Source of the DNA: Macrolepiota albuminosa
Taxonomy: Eukaryota > Basidiomycota > Agaricomycetes > Agaricales > Agaricaceae
Direction of reading: 5' to 3'
Assembly (NCBI GenBank): GCA_027475525.1
Contig: JAMWFC010000046.1
Location: 186,001-250,000, forward strand
Length of the DNA: 64,000 nt
This document shows, in pieces, positions 31,090-41,697 of the stretch. The first letter of the stretch is position 1; each line of letters starts with the position of its first letter. The notes below the pieces were generated by a model. The model saw only the letters and a list, made by a program, of their open reading frames with translations. It was not told the origin of the DNA and did no database searches. A program made the translations under genes and the position numbers.

Positions 31090-31890
31090 TAGGCCGTGAG
31101 GGTGTCCTGTATGAGTGTCGTAGAGCGAAGGTGTGAGACCGGGGCGGAGAAGACGTCGGGGTCGATTCCGCGATTTAGGGCGTCTTCCGGGTCTAAATCG
31201 CCGGGTCGTTTTCCGAATACTCATAGGTGGCGTCCTCCCCTTCGAAGGTCCAGGTGGCACGTCCCATGACCTGTCGTTTGGGGCACTCGGAGATGAAATG
31301 GTCTTTCTCACCACAGAGTATGCAGACACTCTCCCTTCTCTGTCGTTCCTGCACATCCGTCGGGACTTCGATCCAGGGTCATCCCTTCTTTTGAAGCTGG
31401 TTGGCCCGGAGGGCCTCCTCGTCCCGTTTGTCATCGAAGTCAAAGTCTTCGGGGTCTTCTGGGGGTTCCTCGGGGCTTGGCACGTCACCCGGGTCGTGGG
31501 CGGCCACAGCGGCGTTAAGCTGGGCCTGGGGCGGACGCCGCTGCCGGGGTTAGCATTGGGCGGGCCGCGACTCACCGGAGGTCGGCCACCAGGGAAAGCA
31601 GGGGGACCGGGATTTTGACCTTGGGGGTTGGGGGCTTCACCGGAGGGCCAAGGGGGTCCTCCCCTAGGGTTCCAGGGGGGTCGGGAATTCGAATACTCAC
31701 TGCGGTCTTCCCAGTAGCGTTGGTCGATCTGCATGACGAGGGCCTTGTATCCGTCGTAGGAGGGTTGTTTTGGGGCGAGTCGGAGGACGTCCTTGATGCG
31801 TTGTGGCAGGGCACGGCGGAGGGCATACCGGAGGGCGCTGTAGTTCCAACCTGTTTCGTAAGCTTGTCGTTGTTCCGGAGTGGGGTCTAT
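31090..31890 (-). pseudogene. gag: Gypsy C gag, 5'-truncated and frameshifted
   Basis: On the minus strand, reading from 31890, the end of a retrotransposon-gag capsid domain is seen: ALRRALPQRIKDVLRLAP and then QIDQRYWEDRSEY. A proline/glycine-rich hinge follows, and after frameshifts the zinc knuckle CILCGEKDHFISEC at about 31290-31335, a canonical C-x2-C-x4-H-x4-C. Acidic sequence (GEDATYEYSENDP) leads to protease. The N-terminal part of the capsid is missing, and the fragment abuts non-retroviral sequence. Confidence 0.78.
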
Positions 31891-31892
31891 GG

Positions 31893-33345
31893 AGGGCGCA
31901 AAAGACGATAGAGAAGAAGGACGTTCAGCTAGAAAGGATGAGACGCAAAATGATACATGCTAGCGAGAGTTATCAGGCCATGTTGGAAGCAAGGGAATCA
32001 TCCTTTGACAGATATGAGACTGCTATGAAGGTAAATCTATTGTCTACTCCTTAGCTTATCAATTATGGTTTCTTATTCCGTCATAGGGAAAGGAGAAAGA
32101 TACTGAGCTTTCTATTGCTTTGCAGGAAGCAAAAGACGAGGTGACCAAAGCATTGAAAGAACAAAAGAAAGCAGAAACTGCATTGATAGCCCTACAACAA
32201 GAAAATGACGGAGTGCAAGCTACTTTGGAACAGAAAGCCATGGCCTTGCATGCCGCACTGAAGGTAGGTTGAACCCCGTATACATCTTTTCTTCTCTCAC
32301 CACCATCATTCTGCAGGAAGTCAATGATGCCAAGGCCAGGGCTATCCAGGAGAAAACCGTTGAGCTTCAGGGCCTAACAAGAGCTTTAGATGCCCTGCGA
32401 CAGCAGAGGGATTATCTGCAGGAAGAAAATGATGGGGGTGATCAAAGCAATTAAGGAACGGGATGATGAATTGCGGAGGATGACAACCACCTTTGACGCC
32501 CTGCAGCAGAAAAAGGAAGAAGCTGTCAAGGTCTGCTTTTTCATTACCCTTCTTTTGTATCTCACCACCTCTGCAGGAAACAAAGGAGGTGGTGATGAAG
32601 GCAATTGGTGACAAAGTCATCAAGCTACAGAGAGTGACAGGTGCTCTGGATGCCCTGCAGTGCGACAAGGACTGCGTACAATTTGCATTGAATGAGAAAG
32701 ACAAGGCTTTCGATGCTTTACTCAAGGTATGCTATTTTACATCTGAGTTGTTGTCTTTATGCTCACTGTCTCATCTCAGGAGGTGAAAGATGAGGCACTA
32801 GCAATGCAGACGACACTTCAAACACAAGATGCCAAAGTTGCTGTCGAGGCGGAAGAAATATCTCTTCTGGACCAATTGCGAACTGAGAAGGCGTCCTCCA
32901 CATCTCTGAGCATGGAATTCGAGAACAAATTGACTATTGCTCACAATAAGGTCTCAGCCAGGGACAAGACTATTGAGGTTCTACTCCTGAGGCTTTTGGC
33001 CATGCAAGATGAATTGGCATCAGCACATGCCAATGTAAGTTAGTCGTAAGCTCATGTCTATCAATTTTTTCCAAGTCTCTTTGCCAGCAGCAAGAAATAC
33101 GAACATCAGATGCCTCTGTCAAGAAATTGTCAGCTGTCGGTACTTCTATCTAGTTCCATTATAGCAGCTCAACTTCTCGAACAACAGGACAAGGCAACAC
33201 TTGAACAGTCATTAATTACGGCCCGCCAGTCCTTAACGACGTACAAGGCAAAGGTGGACTCACTGGATGCCGAATTAGAGGACGTGCGATCCCGGTTGCA
33301 AGCCATTGAAGCCGAGAAGGCCAAAATACCGGAGTTGGAGATGTT
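31893..33345 (+). pseudogene. Multi-exon coiled-coil gene fragment
   Basis: Plus-strand exons encode almost pure heptad-rich coiled coil (KKAETALIALQQENDGVQAT, EIRTSDASVKKLSAV and similar). Phase-0 introns of 46-56 nt are visible at 32031-32086, 32264-32316, 32531-32576, 32727-32779 and about 33035-33090. Successive exons resemble each other (EVNDAKARAIQEKT, ETKEVVMKAIGDK, EVKDEALAMQTT after each acceptor), suggesting exon duplication. An extra G in a G run near 32430 shifts the frame, and the last junction (about 33140-33167) is too short for an intron. Both ends are lost: Gypsy C abuts on the left and Gypsy B protease sequence is fused in frame on the right. The parent protein is unidentified. 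Confidence 0.6.
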
Positions 33346-33389
33346 CCAGGGTATGCCGGCGACACTTGAAGATGAGGTGGAGAACCTCA

Positions 33390-34081
33390 TACCTGATGCA
33401 CCAGAGGATGAAAATGCCTCTGTGGTAGAGGAGTTGTCGGATGATGAATACGTGGAGGTTGACGTATACGACAACGATTATTACGCCTGGGAGTCAGACT
33501 CAGAGTTCATGGGAGCTCTGACGGACTACCCGGCCAGCGCATTAGACCGTCCCATTGGAGCAGCCAATGTTAAGGTGTATAAGGTACACCTTCGCAAGGC
33601 TCCAGAAAAGCTGGTGAGACCGGTGTTGAAGCGCGAGGATAAGGAGTGCCTGGCGTCGTACGTTGAGGTGAATGGCCACAAGGCATGGACATTGTGGGAT
33701 TCAGGTAGTACGACTACTGGGGTGACACCCCAGTTTTGCCAAGTGCACGATATTTCTGTCAGTGAGTTGAAGGAGCCACTACTCCTTCAATTGGGTACTG
33801 TGGGCAGCCGAGCTGCGGTACAGTTTGGTATGCAGGCGAGTATTGCCTGTGCGAAATCAAGGACGAGGGAGTACCTTGACGTGGCAAACTTTGATCGTTA
33901 CGACATGATTATAGGCACGCCGTATATGAGGAAGCACAACGTTCTGCTGAACTTCAAGAAGAATGAGATAGTGGTGGATGGCACCACCATTCCTGCAGTG
34001 CAAGTGACCATAGATAATGGCGATGGACGTCTCCATCGACACCGCGCCACGGAGAAGAAGGTGCTAGTCAGGCGACACTGA
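33390..34081 (+). CDS. Gypsy B protease
   Basis: Acidic leader (VEELSDDEYVEVDVYDNDYY), then the retropepsin core with WDSGSTTTGVTPQF and YDMIIGTPYMRKHN. It is collinear with Gypsy A 5640-6307. The ORF starts in the preceding coiled-coil sequence (33110), so the protein as read is a fusion. The start given here is the approximate beginning of retroviral similarity. The catalytic residues are intact. Confidence 0.82.
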
Positions 34082-34141
34082 CTAGACGGAGGCAAGAAAG
34101 CGCCTACGGTTGAGGATGGAGAGGATGAAGAGCAAGCTCGT

Positions 34142-34864
34142 GTGAGCTTGCCCATGGATAGTCCGGCGGTGTTGATGCTGGAAAGCGAAGCTGTAGAGTA
34201 CGAACGTACTCTGAAGAGGGGGGAGAGCCCCGAGATGAAGGAGATGAAGTGTGAAAAGCAGAGTAAGTCTGAGGACAAGCGGCCTCAGCATGCGGCAAGC
34301 ACAGAGTGCCAACCGACGTCGTCGCAAGTGAAGGTTGAGGACTTGGTAACAGATGACGACGATCAACGACTGATGGAGGATGAGGCGTCCTCCACACATA
34401 CGAATCGGTCAATCTGGGATCGACCAGTACCTCATCCCACATTTGAATGGGCATTTGATCCACAAATGCCTGCTGAGTGGAATGACCTAATGGCGTCAAT
34501 GTATGCGTGGAATGGACCACAATGGACGTCGAAGGAGGAGTCGTATTGTCAGGCTAGTGACGACGAAATATCGCCGTCGAGTGAGGTGTTCTTTGATGGA
34601 CTGTCTGTGACATCACGGAGAAGTAAAAAGGAAGTGCCTGTGTGACTGCACACGCCGGATGACAGTGAGCTGAGGATTACTGCCCTCAGAGAGAAGTATG
34701 GCCACCCAGCTGTACAAGCAAAGCTGTCTGGGCATCCACGCAAGAATGTGGACCGGAAGGGCAAAGGTAAAACCAGTGGTTTTACGAAGGAGGACATTCC
34801 GGACCTGCAATTGCAGTGGCAGCAGGAATTTGGGGATATCCTGAACGGAACCAAGGAGGAATTA
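34142..34864 (+). pseudogene. Gypsy B protease-RT linker and RT N-terminus
   Basis: The acidic/lysine-rich linker is open to a TGA at 34643, which aligns with an arginine in Gypsy A. It then continues in the same frame through KGKGKTSGFTKEDIPDLQLQ to the RT start (EFGDILNGTKEEL). There it is cut by the solo LTR; coding resumes at 35616-35640 with PPWREVNHEINLI. Confidence 0.72.
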
Positions 34865-35615
34865 TATCAGGTTCCGCTGAGTCGGGGGCTTTCCGGGAAA
34901 GCAATTGCCCTTACAATGCGGACTTGACCCATGGATACTCGGGTGTCTGGAACTCCGGGGCTAGGACTCCAGGGTTCAAGACGTGGACAGGGAAATCCCG
35001 GGAGAGGGGACTTAGTCCGGGGGTTTTGGGGGGTGGGTAGCTGGGGAGTTTGGGTGGGGGTCGAGTCGTGAACCGGAGGTTCTAAGACGAGACCAAGTTA
35101 GTAAGTTAAAGTCGCGAAGTGCGTACCAGTCTTAGAGCACGTGATTATCCAAGCGTGCCAGTCAAGCATGCCAGTCAATGCGTACCAGTCAAATAAAGGG
35201 CAGGCAACAATCCAAGTAATGCAAAGTAACAGTGTATGTAATATCAAGACTAGCGAATACAACAGGGAACTATGCTATAAGTACTACGGGACCGGGTCTC
35301 AGGTTTCCGGGATGTCTGGGATGGGTTCCGGGAGTCATTGAGTAGCGGCAGGGATTGTATACCTGGATCGCACGTGTGGAGCGTGCGATCAATTGGCGCG
35401 GAGGGGGTTGTGATGCGTGATGCGTGATGGCCGGGAGCGAGTCAGTGATCCGATCGTTGATCGGGGCTGGTGGCGGCTGATGGCGGTCCTTGATGCACAT
35501 GATGGCGGTGTCGGCGGTTGTGATGGCGGGGCGTGTCCTGCGGGGTTGGAGGGAGGGTCCCGGATGGTGTTCCGGGGGTGTCCTGGGGTGGGCCCGGAGG
35601 GGAGGGGTCATGACA
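34865..35615. mobile_element. Solo LTR of the Gypsy C family in Gypsy B RT
   Basis: A 751-bp copy related to 24105-24821, flanked by the perfect 5-bp duplication AATTA (34860-34864 and 35616-35620). Removing it and one AATTA rejoins the RT frame. Its first base pair is TA instead of TG. No internal element sequence is present, so it arose by LTR-LTR recombination after insertion. Confidence 0.92.
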
Positions 35616-35620
35616 AATTA

Positions 35621-37116
35621 CCTCCTTGGCGTGAGGTCAACCATGAAATCAACCTTATTGATGAGAATAAGGTGTATAAATATCATTTGCCTTGATGTCC
35701 AATGGCGCTGCAGCAGCAGCTCCGAGACAAGACCAATCGGTACCTGAGAGCCCACTGGTGGGAGGCCCAACCAGCCTCCCAAGCTGCTCCGCTATTGTGC
35801 ATTCCGAAGAAAGATGGTACATTGAGGACGGCGTTGGATGCACGCCAACGCAATGACAACACCGTAAAGGATGTGACGCCACTTCTGGATCAGGAAGTGA
35901 TTGAGAAGATGTGGCAAGAGCAAAGTTCAGGTCAAAAATTGACCTGATGGATGCGTATGAGCAAGTGAGAATTCGCTTGTCTGATATCCCAAAGACAGTG
36001 TTCTCGTCAATCACGGGAACATATGTGAGCAACATTATGCAGATAGGAGATTGCAATGCTCCTGCGACATTTCAGAGGTTGATGACCTCCATCTTCCGGG
36101 ATGTTATTGGGAGGTTCGTCCATATATATTTGGACGACATATTCATATACTCCGATTCAATCGAAGAACACGAAGAGCATCTTTGTGTCATTTTCGAGCG
36201 ACTGAGGTCTAACTTGCTATACCTCAAGTGGAAGAAATGCGAACTATATGCCGAGACAGTGGATTGCCTCGGACACAAGATTGATAGTCAGGGTATTCAC
36301 CCTGACCAGGACAAAATTGATCGCATACGCGAATGGCGTGTGCCTTGTAACTATAATGATGTGCAAAGATTCGTGGGACTAGTGAACTATATTGGCAATT
36401 GTCTGCCTGATACAACAGCATATACTGGACCATTGATGTCTATTACGCAGAACGGAGCTCCATTTATATGGAGACCTATACATCAACAATGTTTTGAGAT
36501 GATCAAGAGGATCTGCTCAAAGACACCAGTCATTCGTCCCATAGATCCCCGACGTGATGAGCCGATTTGGCTCATCTGTGATGCCTCAAAGACCGGAGTA
36601 GGTGCAATGTACGGCCAGGGAAGCTCATGGCAGAATTGTCGGCCTGCAGGGTTCATGTCGAGGAAGTTCACCTTGGCCCAACAGAATTATGCGGTCCATG
36701 AGCTTGAAACGCTGGCAATACTTGAGGCGCTCCTTAAGTGGGAAGATAAATTGATGGGATATAAGATCCACATCATTACAGACCATAAAGCACTTGAGTT
36801 CTTCAAGACTCAAGCAACGTTGTCCCCCCGGCAACGCCGGTGGATTGACTATATGTCTCGCTACAACTTTGACATCACATATGTCAAAGGCGAACTGAAC
36901 AAGGTGGCGGACTGTCTCTCGAGGTACTTCGAGAGCGATAGAGCAGGCGAACACCATGATACGCATGAGTATGTCGATGCGGACATTCGTATTGATCCTC
37001 ATGGCGATGATCTTCCATATCATCGCTACAGAGAGGTGAAGGAGCATGTGGTCGAGCTTCGGGCTATGCAAGCTACCGAACTGCAACGCAGTCGACGACT
37101 GCAAGAGCAGAGGTGA
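35621..37116 (+). pseudogene. Gypsy B reverse transcriptase and RNase H
   Basis: RT starts after the solo LTR. A TGA at 35693 stands where Gypsy A has arginine, and a frameshift near 35912 leads into the long frame 35911-37116. Motifs are PLLCIPKKDGTLRTALDARQ, KIDLMDAYEQVRI, GDCNAPATFQRLM and the intact active site YLDDIFIYSDS. RNase H has CDASKTGVGAMYG, HELETLAILEALLKWEDKL and ITDHKALEFFKTQ. The catalytic residues are all kept, unlike in Gypsy A. The frame ends at 37116 only because of the 77-bp duplication. Confidence 0.9.
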
Positions 37117-37187
37117 AGGAGCATGTGGTCGAGCTTCGGGCTATGCAAGCTACCGAACTGCAACGCAGTCGACGACTGCAAGAGCAG
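37032..37187. repeat. Exact 77-bp tandem duplication in Gypsy B pol
   Basis: 37034-37110 is repeated exactly at 37111-37187 (period 77). Removing one copy continues the reading frame (RRLQEQQEGRDIEAEQ). Confidence 0.93.
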
Positions 37188-37529
37188 CAAGAGGGCCGCG
37201 ACATAGAGGCTGAGCAACTAGAGCAGGCTCAGCAAAAGGAGGTGACAAAGCCACACCAAAGTGAGACTGGAAGCAGTCATGGACCAGATAGCCACGACAT
37301 TACGCTCGCTGACGCGTTATTGCTACAGGAGAGTATCGTAACCCTCCTGTCCCTCAAACCGATGAGTACCTCCAGAAGGTGATGAGGGGCTATAGACGCA
37401 ATGCGTTCTACACAGAAATCTGGCAGAACGCAAACGCCCATCCACGCTGAAGCGTGGATGAGAAAGGACTAGTCCGGATAACGAATGTTTGAGGGCACGA
37501 CGTGGTGTGCTTACCATGCGACTGAACAC

Positions 37530-38848
37530 TGCTCACTAAGGTTGTCACTCAAGCTCATGAGGTTGTTGGTCACTTTGGAACCAACAAAACACTAGAATAC
37601 CTGAGGCAATGGTACTGGTGGCCTCAGATGCAGAAAGAAGTGATGCAGTTCTGCCAGACCTGCAAGGCCTGCCAGCGGTCGAAGACCAGCAATAGGAAGC
37701 CAGCAGGGAAGTTGCATTCCCTGCCCATCCCAACGAAGCCATGGGACTCCATTGGAATGGACTTTGTTAGTCCATTCCCCGAGTCCAAAGGGTATAACTA
37801 CCTTTGGGTAGTCATTTGCCGAATGACGAGTATGGTACATTTGATACCAGTGCACACAACCATTACGGCGTCCGCGTTATCCTGGATCTACTTGAAGGAG
37901 ATTGTAAGGCTACATGGCCTTCCAAGTTCGATTGTGAGCGATTGAGACACCAAGTTTACATCTCACTGGTGGCGAGAACTTCACAAGCTCCTGGGAGCTA
38001 AACTACTCATGTCTACCTCGTTTCATCCGCAGACGGATGGACAGACAGAGCAAGCAAATAGAAGTATTGCCCAGATCTTTCATACGGTGGTCTGACCGGA
38101 CCAACGCGACTGGGTGGATAGAATACCGCTAACTGAGTTCGCAATCAATGCAAGTGTGTCTGAGACCACAAAATATGCACCGTTTGAGCTCAATGGAGGT
38201 TACATGCCCTCCATGCTGTGCGAACTAAAGGCAGACGGAGTCATTCACAAGGGGGTAAAGGACTTTGCACAGCAAGCATTGGCAAATCTAGCCAATGCAC
38301 ACGACGCTATCATTGCCGCACGTGTTATACAGGCACAACATGCAAATAATAGGTGAAGTGAGGAACCAGAACTAACGCCTGGGACGTTAGTGTACCTGTC
38401 GACGGAGAACTTGAATCTTCGGAAAGGAAGAGCGAGAAAGCTGTGTCCAAAATTCATTGGACCATACAGAGTCTTGGTCGCAGAACCAAGCATGTCGAAC
38501 TATGTTCTGGAGCTGCCTGCAGCTCTGCAAGCACGTCAGATTGTGCCTAAGTTCCATGTATCGTTACTTAGGCAGTATAACGCAAACAATGATGCTATGT
38601 TCCCTAATCGGGTGACTCCCGAGCCATATGATTTCGGTGCCAGTGACGAACAAGAATGGTTCGTTGAGGACATCCTGGGCCATCGGTGGCAGGAAGGAAC
38701 GCACCTCGAATTTGAGGTGCGATGGAGTGCAGGTGATACGACATGGGAGTCGTACCACACATGTGCCAAGTTGGCAGTGTTGGATTAATACTTAGAACTG
38801 CAGGGTGTGAAGCGCCCAAATCAGCTTGCTAAGGGCTCACATGCTTAG
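37530..38848 (+). pseudogene. Gypsy B integrase with chromodomain
   Basis: The zinc domain (HEVVGHFGTNKTLEYL ... CQTCKACQRSK) is followed by the DDE core with MDFVSPFPESKG (first Asp), SSIVSD (second Asp) and DGQTEQANRSIAQ (Glu). Stops interrupt at 37943, 38093, 38354 and 38786; the first three are TGA and the last is TAA. The chromodomain is EWFVEDILGHRW ... FEVRWSAGDTTWES. Between 37190 and 37530 the region joining RNase H to integrase is present but frameshifted. It would be non-functional unless the stops are read through. Confidence 0.85.
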
Positions 38849-39289
38849 ACTGATGGCAATGATAAGATGTAGGCCAGATCAGTCAGATTTCGGATCAATT
38901 GAGTATCTGATCCGGATCGGATCACGATTGTTCTGGATGGATAAGATAGAGATTGATCTATCTGATGAGATAATACGGATTGTGATGCGGAGTTGACGGT
39001 CGGATCAGGTTATGTAACCTGATGATGGGGAATTTAGTATGTTTTTTCCCACGGACACGTCGACATTTTCATAGTACCATGTCGTACCCTTACCAGCGTA
39101 CGACCAGCGAGCAGCAACCTCAGAACCCACAGGGTTCTGGAGGAGGGGGGGATCGCCCCCAGCAAAACATTCAGCAGCCTGTAACGACGCTGACTGTGGC
39201 GTCGTATCCAGTGGTGTCCCAGTTTGGGCAGAACCCAGCCCAATTTGGACAACCTCCGCAGGCTTATCCGCCGTTCTTCCAGATGCTGT

Positions 39290-40255
39290 AGTACTTGGTA
39301 GAAGTATTACTTGATAGTTCTGGGGCTTGCTAGTGTAGAATATGACCTTGAATTCACACTGACTTTGATGACGAAAGGGATAATTATTATCTTGACTGCG
39401 TTTAATAATCTTGCAAAACGCTGAGGTTCTTGAGGAATTATAATATTGAATGAGAATAATAATATTCCCACAAGTCGAGGTTTCTTAACAAACTCCGGCC
39501 TAAGCGATTCACTCCCTGGGAATCGCCGAGCCTTTGCCTATCAATTGCCTGTCTATTCTCTACTAAACTTGGGCTATTTATACTGTTTTTCTGGTGCACA
39601 GACCACTATCTACATATGACTCTTTGTTGGAAACTCTCCAACTTCCAGAACGTATTTGATAGTCCAATTTCCTTTTTGGGAGGCCTGTTTCAGTGCCACC
39701 CGTTCCACCATTCAACTTTTTGTTCCGCCATTCTTCCGGATGTTTCAGATTGCCACTTCCCCATTTGCTTGAGCTCCATTTAGCATGATCTCCTTCATAG
39801 ATCCTTCTTTCCTCTTTTAGCGCCTCCCTGCATCCCCTACTTCTTTCCTTTTCCCCTCCTTGTTGTCAAATCGAACATTGACTGATTTGACGATGAAATT
39901 GAGAATTATAATATTGAATGAATATAATAATTTCCCAATTTCATCCTATTCCGTCCATTGCCAAACATTGACTGATTTGATGATGAAATTGAGGAATTAT
40001 AATATTGAATGAGAATAATAATTCCCCAATTCCATCCTATTCCGTCCACTCTGCCAGCTTCCATGCTTCCCCTCCCCATTACAGTGGTTAGACTATTGTT
40101 GAGCTGATAGTTTGAGCCGGTCCCTGCCTGTTGTTCTGTACTTTTCTGTGTATTTGTTGGGATATTTTCGGAGATGGTTATTTGTTGAGACTGCTACCAG
40201 GAGGCTTACAGTTTTCAGCCCATATTTAAATGTTTATTTTGACTTCTGGTGCATG
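39290..40255. mobile_element. Unclassified insertion in Gypsy B aORF
   Basis: About 1 kb of non-coding, AT-rich sequence splits the aORF N-terminus. It contains two direct units of about 90 bp (39873-39962 and 39963-40055), each with CATTGACTGATTTGA and AATTATAATATTGAATGA. A third copy of the latter motif lies near 39435. The exact ends and target duplication are not clear, so this may be a non-autonomous element or an LTR remnant. Confidence 0.4.
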
Positions 40256-41097
40256 GTGTGTCCCTGACTGCTGGTACAGCGTCGTATCAATGCCGTACTT
40301 CCCAGGACCAGCTGGTCCTGGACAGCAGATGGGGGAACAGGACGTGGGGAATGCCAATGCCGATGCAGCAGACGCAGACCCAGAGTGCAAGTACACTCCT
40401 TTCGGATGAGAAAGCACTAACTGCGCCACAGGTAGCACCCATGGACGTAGACAATGACACGGGGCGTCAACAGCAAGTAAAGAGCGAGGTGGTGCAACCT
40501 TGATGACAGCGAGAGAGGACGCTGCCCCCGCGGGAGACGTATAGAAGAGACCGGAGGCGATCGCCTCCAAGGAGTACCGGGGCACAAGGAGGCGGGCCCC
40601 GGGAAATGGTTGGGCGCCAACGGGATAAGCCGGCAGCGAGGACGCAAAATCAAGGCCAACCCCGACCTCGAACACCGCCTCAACGAGCAACGAGCCTCTC
40701 CGTCACCTCGTCGTGCACCATCTCCGCGGTGCTTATTGTACGCGGAGAAAGGAAAAGGAAGAGAGATCGGAACGCCGTCGGAGGTGTTGGACCCTCAAGC
40801 AGAGGCAGTCTGGAGACGCCTCATATCTGCTGGCCAGCGAGTACCACCGGAGTCCGCGTTTTTGGCGGATCCGGTGGCTCAGGTGGTGATTATGGGCCTG
40901 CTGGATGAGATCGTTATGCTGCAGCAGCGTAACGACAATACTATCAAAACTTTCGCAAACGCTATGAAGAAGCGTCCGTCGTCATCGGAGGAGCTACCTG
41001 AGGCAAAACACCTCAGAGCGTGTGATGCAGGACCAGAAGTTGGGGTGCGGGAATCTGGAGAACTCACTCCGAGCCCGGCCAAGTTATATGACGAGCT

Positions 41098-41596
41098 TGT
41101 AAGGGCGACCTCTAGAGGCTGTGGCTCAGTCACACAGCTGGCAGAGGGAGATCCAAAGTGTATTAGAATATATACTGACAATATCAAGGTAGCTACTCAC
41201 CTGGCAGAGGGAGATCCAAAGAGAACAAGTCTAGGGATTCCCTATGCCAGGTTGGACGCTTCTGGGGCCTCTGAAGCGTGGGAAACAACTGTACAGTACA
41301 ACAAAACCTTAAAAACTCGAAAATTGCCTACACAAACACTTGTACAAATAAGGGGCAAACTCTGGCAAACTCTGGCTTATATAAGCGGTCTGGAAGCGGT
41401 GCTGAGTGGGCCCACACTTGTCTGAATGGTGGCTAAAGAACCAGAGCATCTCAAGGGCTGAGAGTGGTACTGACAGATAGTGTTGAAAGAATAGAAACAG
41501 TAAAATGAAATAATGTCAGAAGAAATAAGAGAATGAATGGAAGGAGAGTGAAGAGATAAGGAGTGAGAAAAGGAAGAAATGAGGAGTCCCCTGACA
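41098..41596 (-). mobile_element. 499-bp LTR (inverted copy of 55592-56090) next to gap
   Basis: TGTAAGGG...CCTGACA on the plus strand, the reverse complement of the solo LTR at 55592-56090 and of equal length. The left flank is GAGCT; one base (g) follows the LTR before the N run, consistent with the first base of a GAGCT duplication. It is a solo LTR, or one end of a longer element hidden in the gap. Confidence 0.85.
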
Positions 41597-41597
41597 G

Positions 41598-41697
41598 NNN
41601 NNNNNNNNNNNNNNNNNNNNNNNNNNNNNNNNNNNNNNNNNNNNNNNNNNNNNNNNNNNNNNNNNNNNNNNNNNNNNNNNNNNNNNNNNNNNNNNNN
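41598..41697. other. Assembly gap of 100 N
   Basis: Exactly 100 undetermined bases, probably a placeholder of unknown length. Part of the aORF of Gypsy B between its central and C-terminal parts is missing here. Confidence 0.98.

Larger units (their letters stand above)
24105..31890 (-). mobile_element. Ty3/Gypsy chromovirus C, 5'-truncated
   Basis: Minus-strand element, read right to left: gag (about 31890-31090), two protease domains, RT/RNase H, integrase with chromodomain, a region holding an antisense ORF, polypurine tract and 3' LTR (24105-24821). No LTR is present at the right-hand end; gag begins abruptly inside its capsid domain at about 31890, next to an unrelated coiled-coil gene fragment. 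It is inserted in the N-terminal region of the Plavaka transposase. It is distinctly GC-rich compared with Gypsy A and B. Confidence 0.88.

Noticed and set aside
27003..31618. Many plus-strand ORFs opposite Gypsy C pol, protease and gag
   Set aside because: They are shadows of GC-rich coding sequence on the minus strand; none has recognisable domains or splice structure, unlike 24951-26611.
33140..33167. Sixth intron in the coiled-coil gene
   Set aside because: 28 nt is below the usual minimum for a spliceosomal intron; it is more likely a small deletion.
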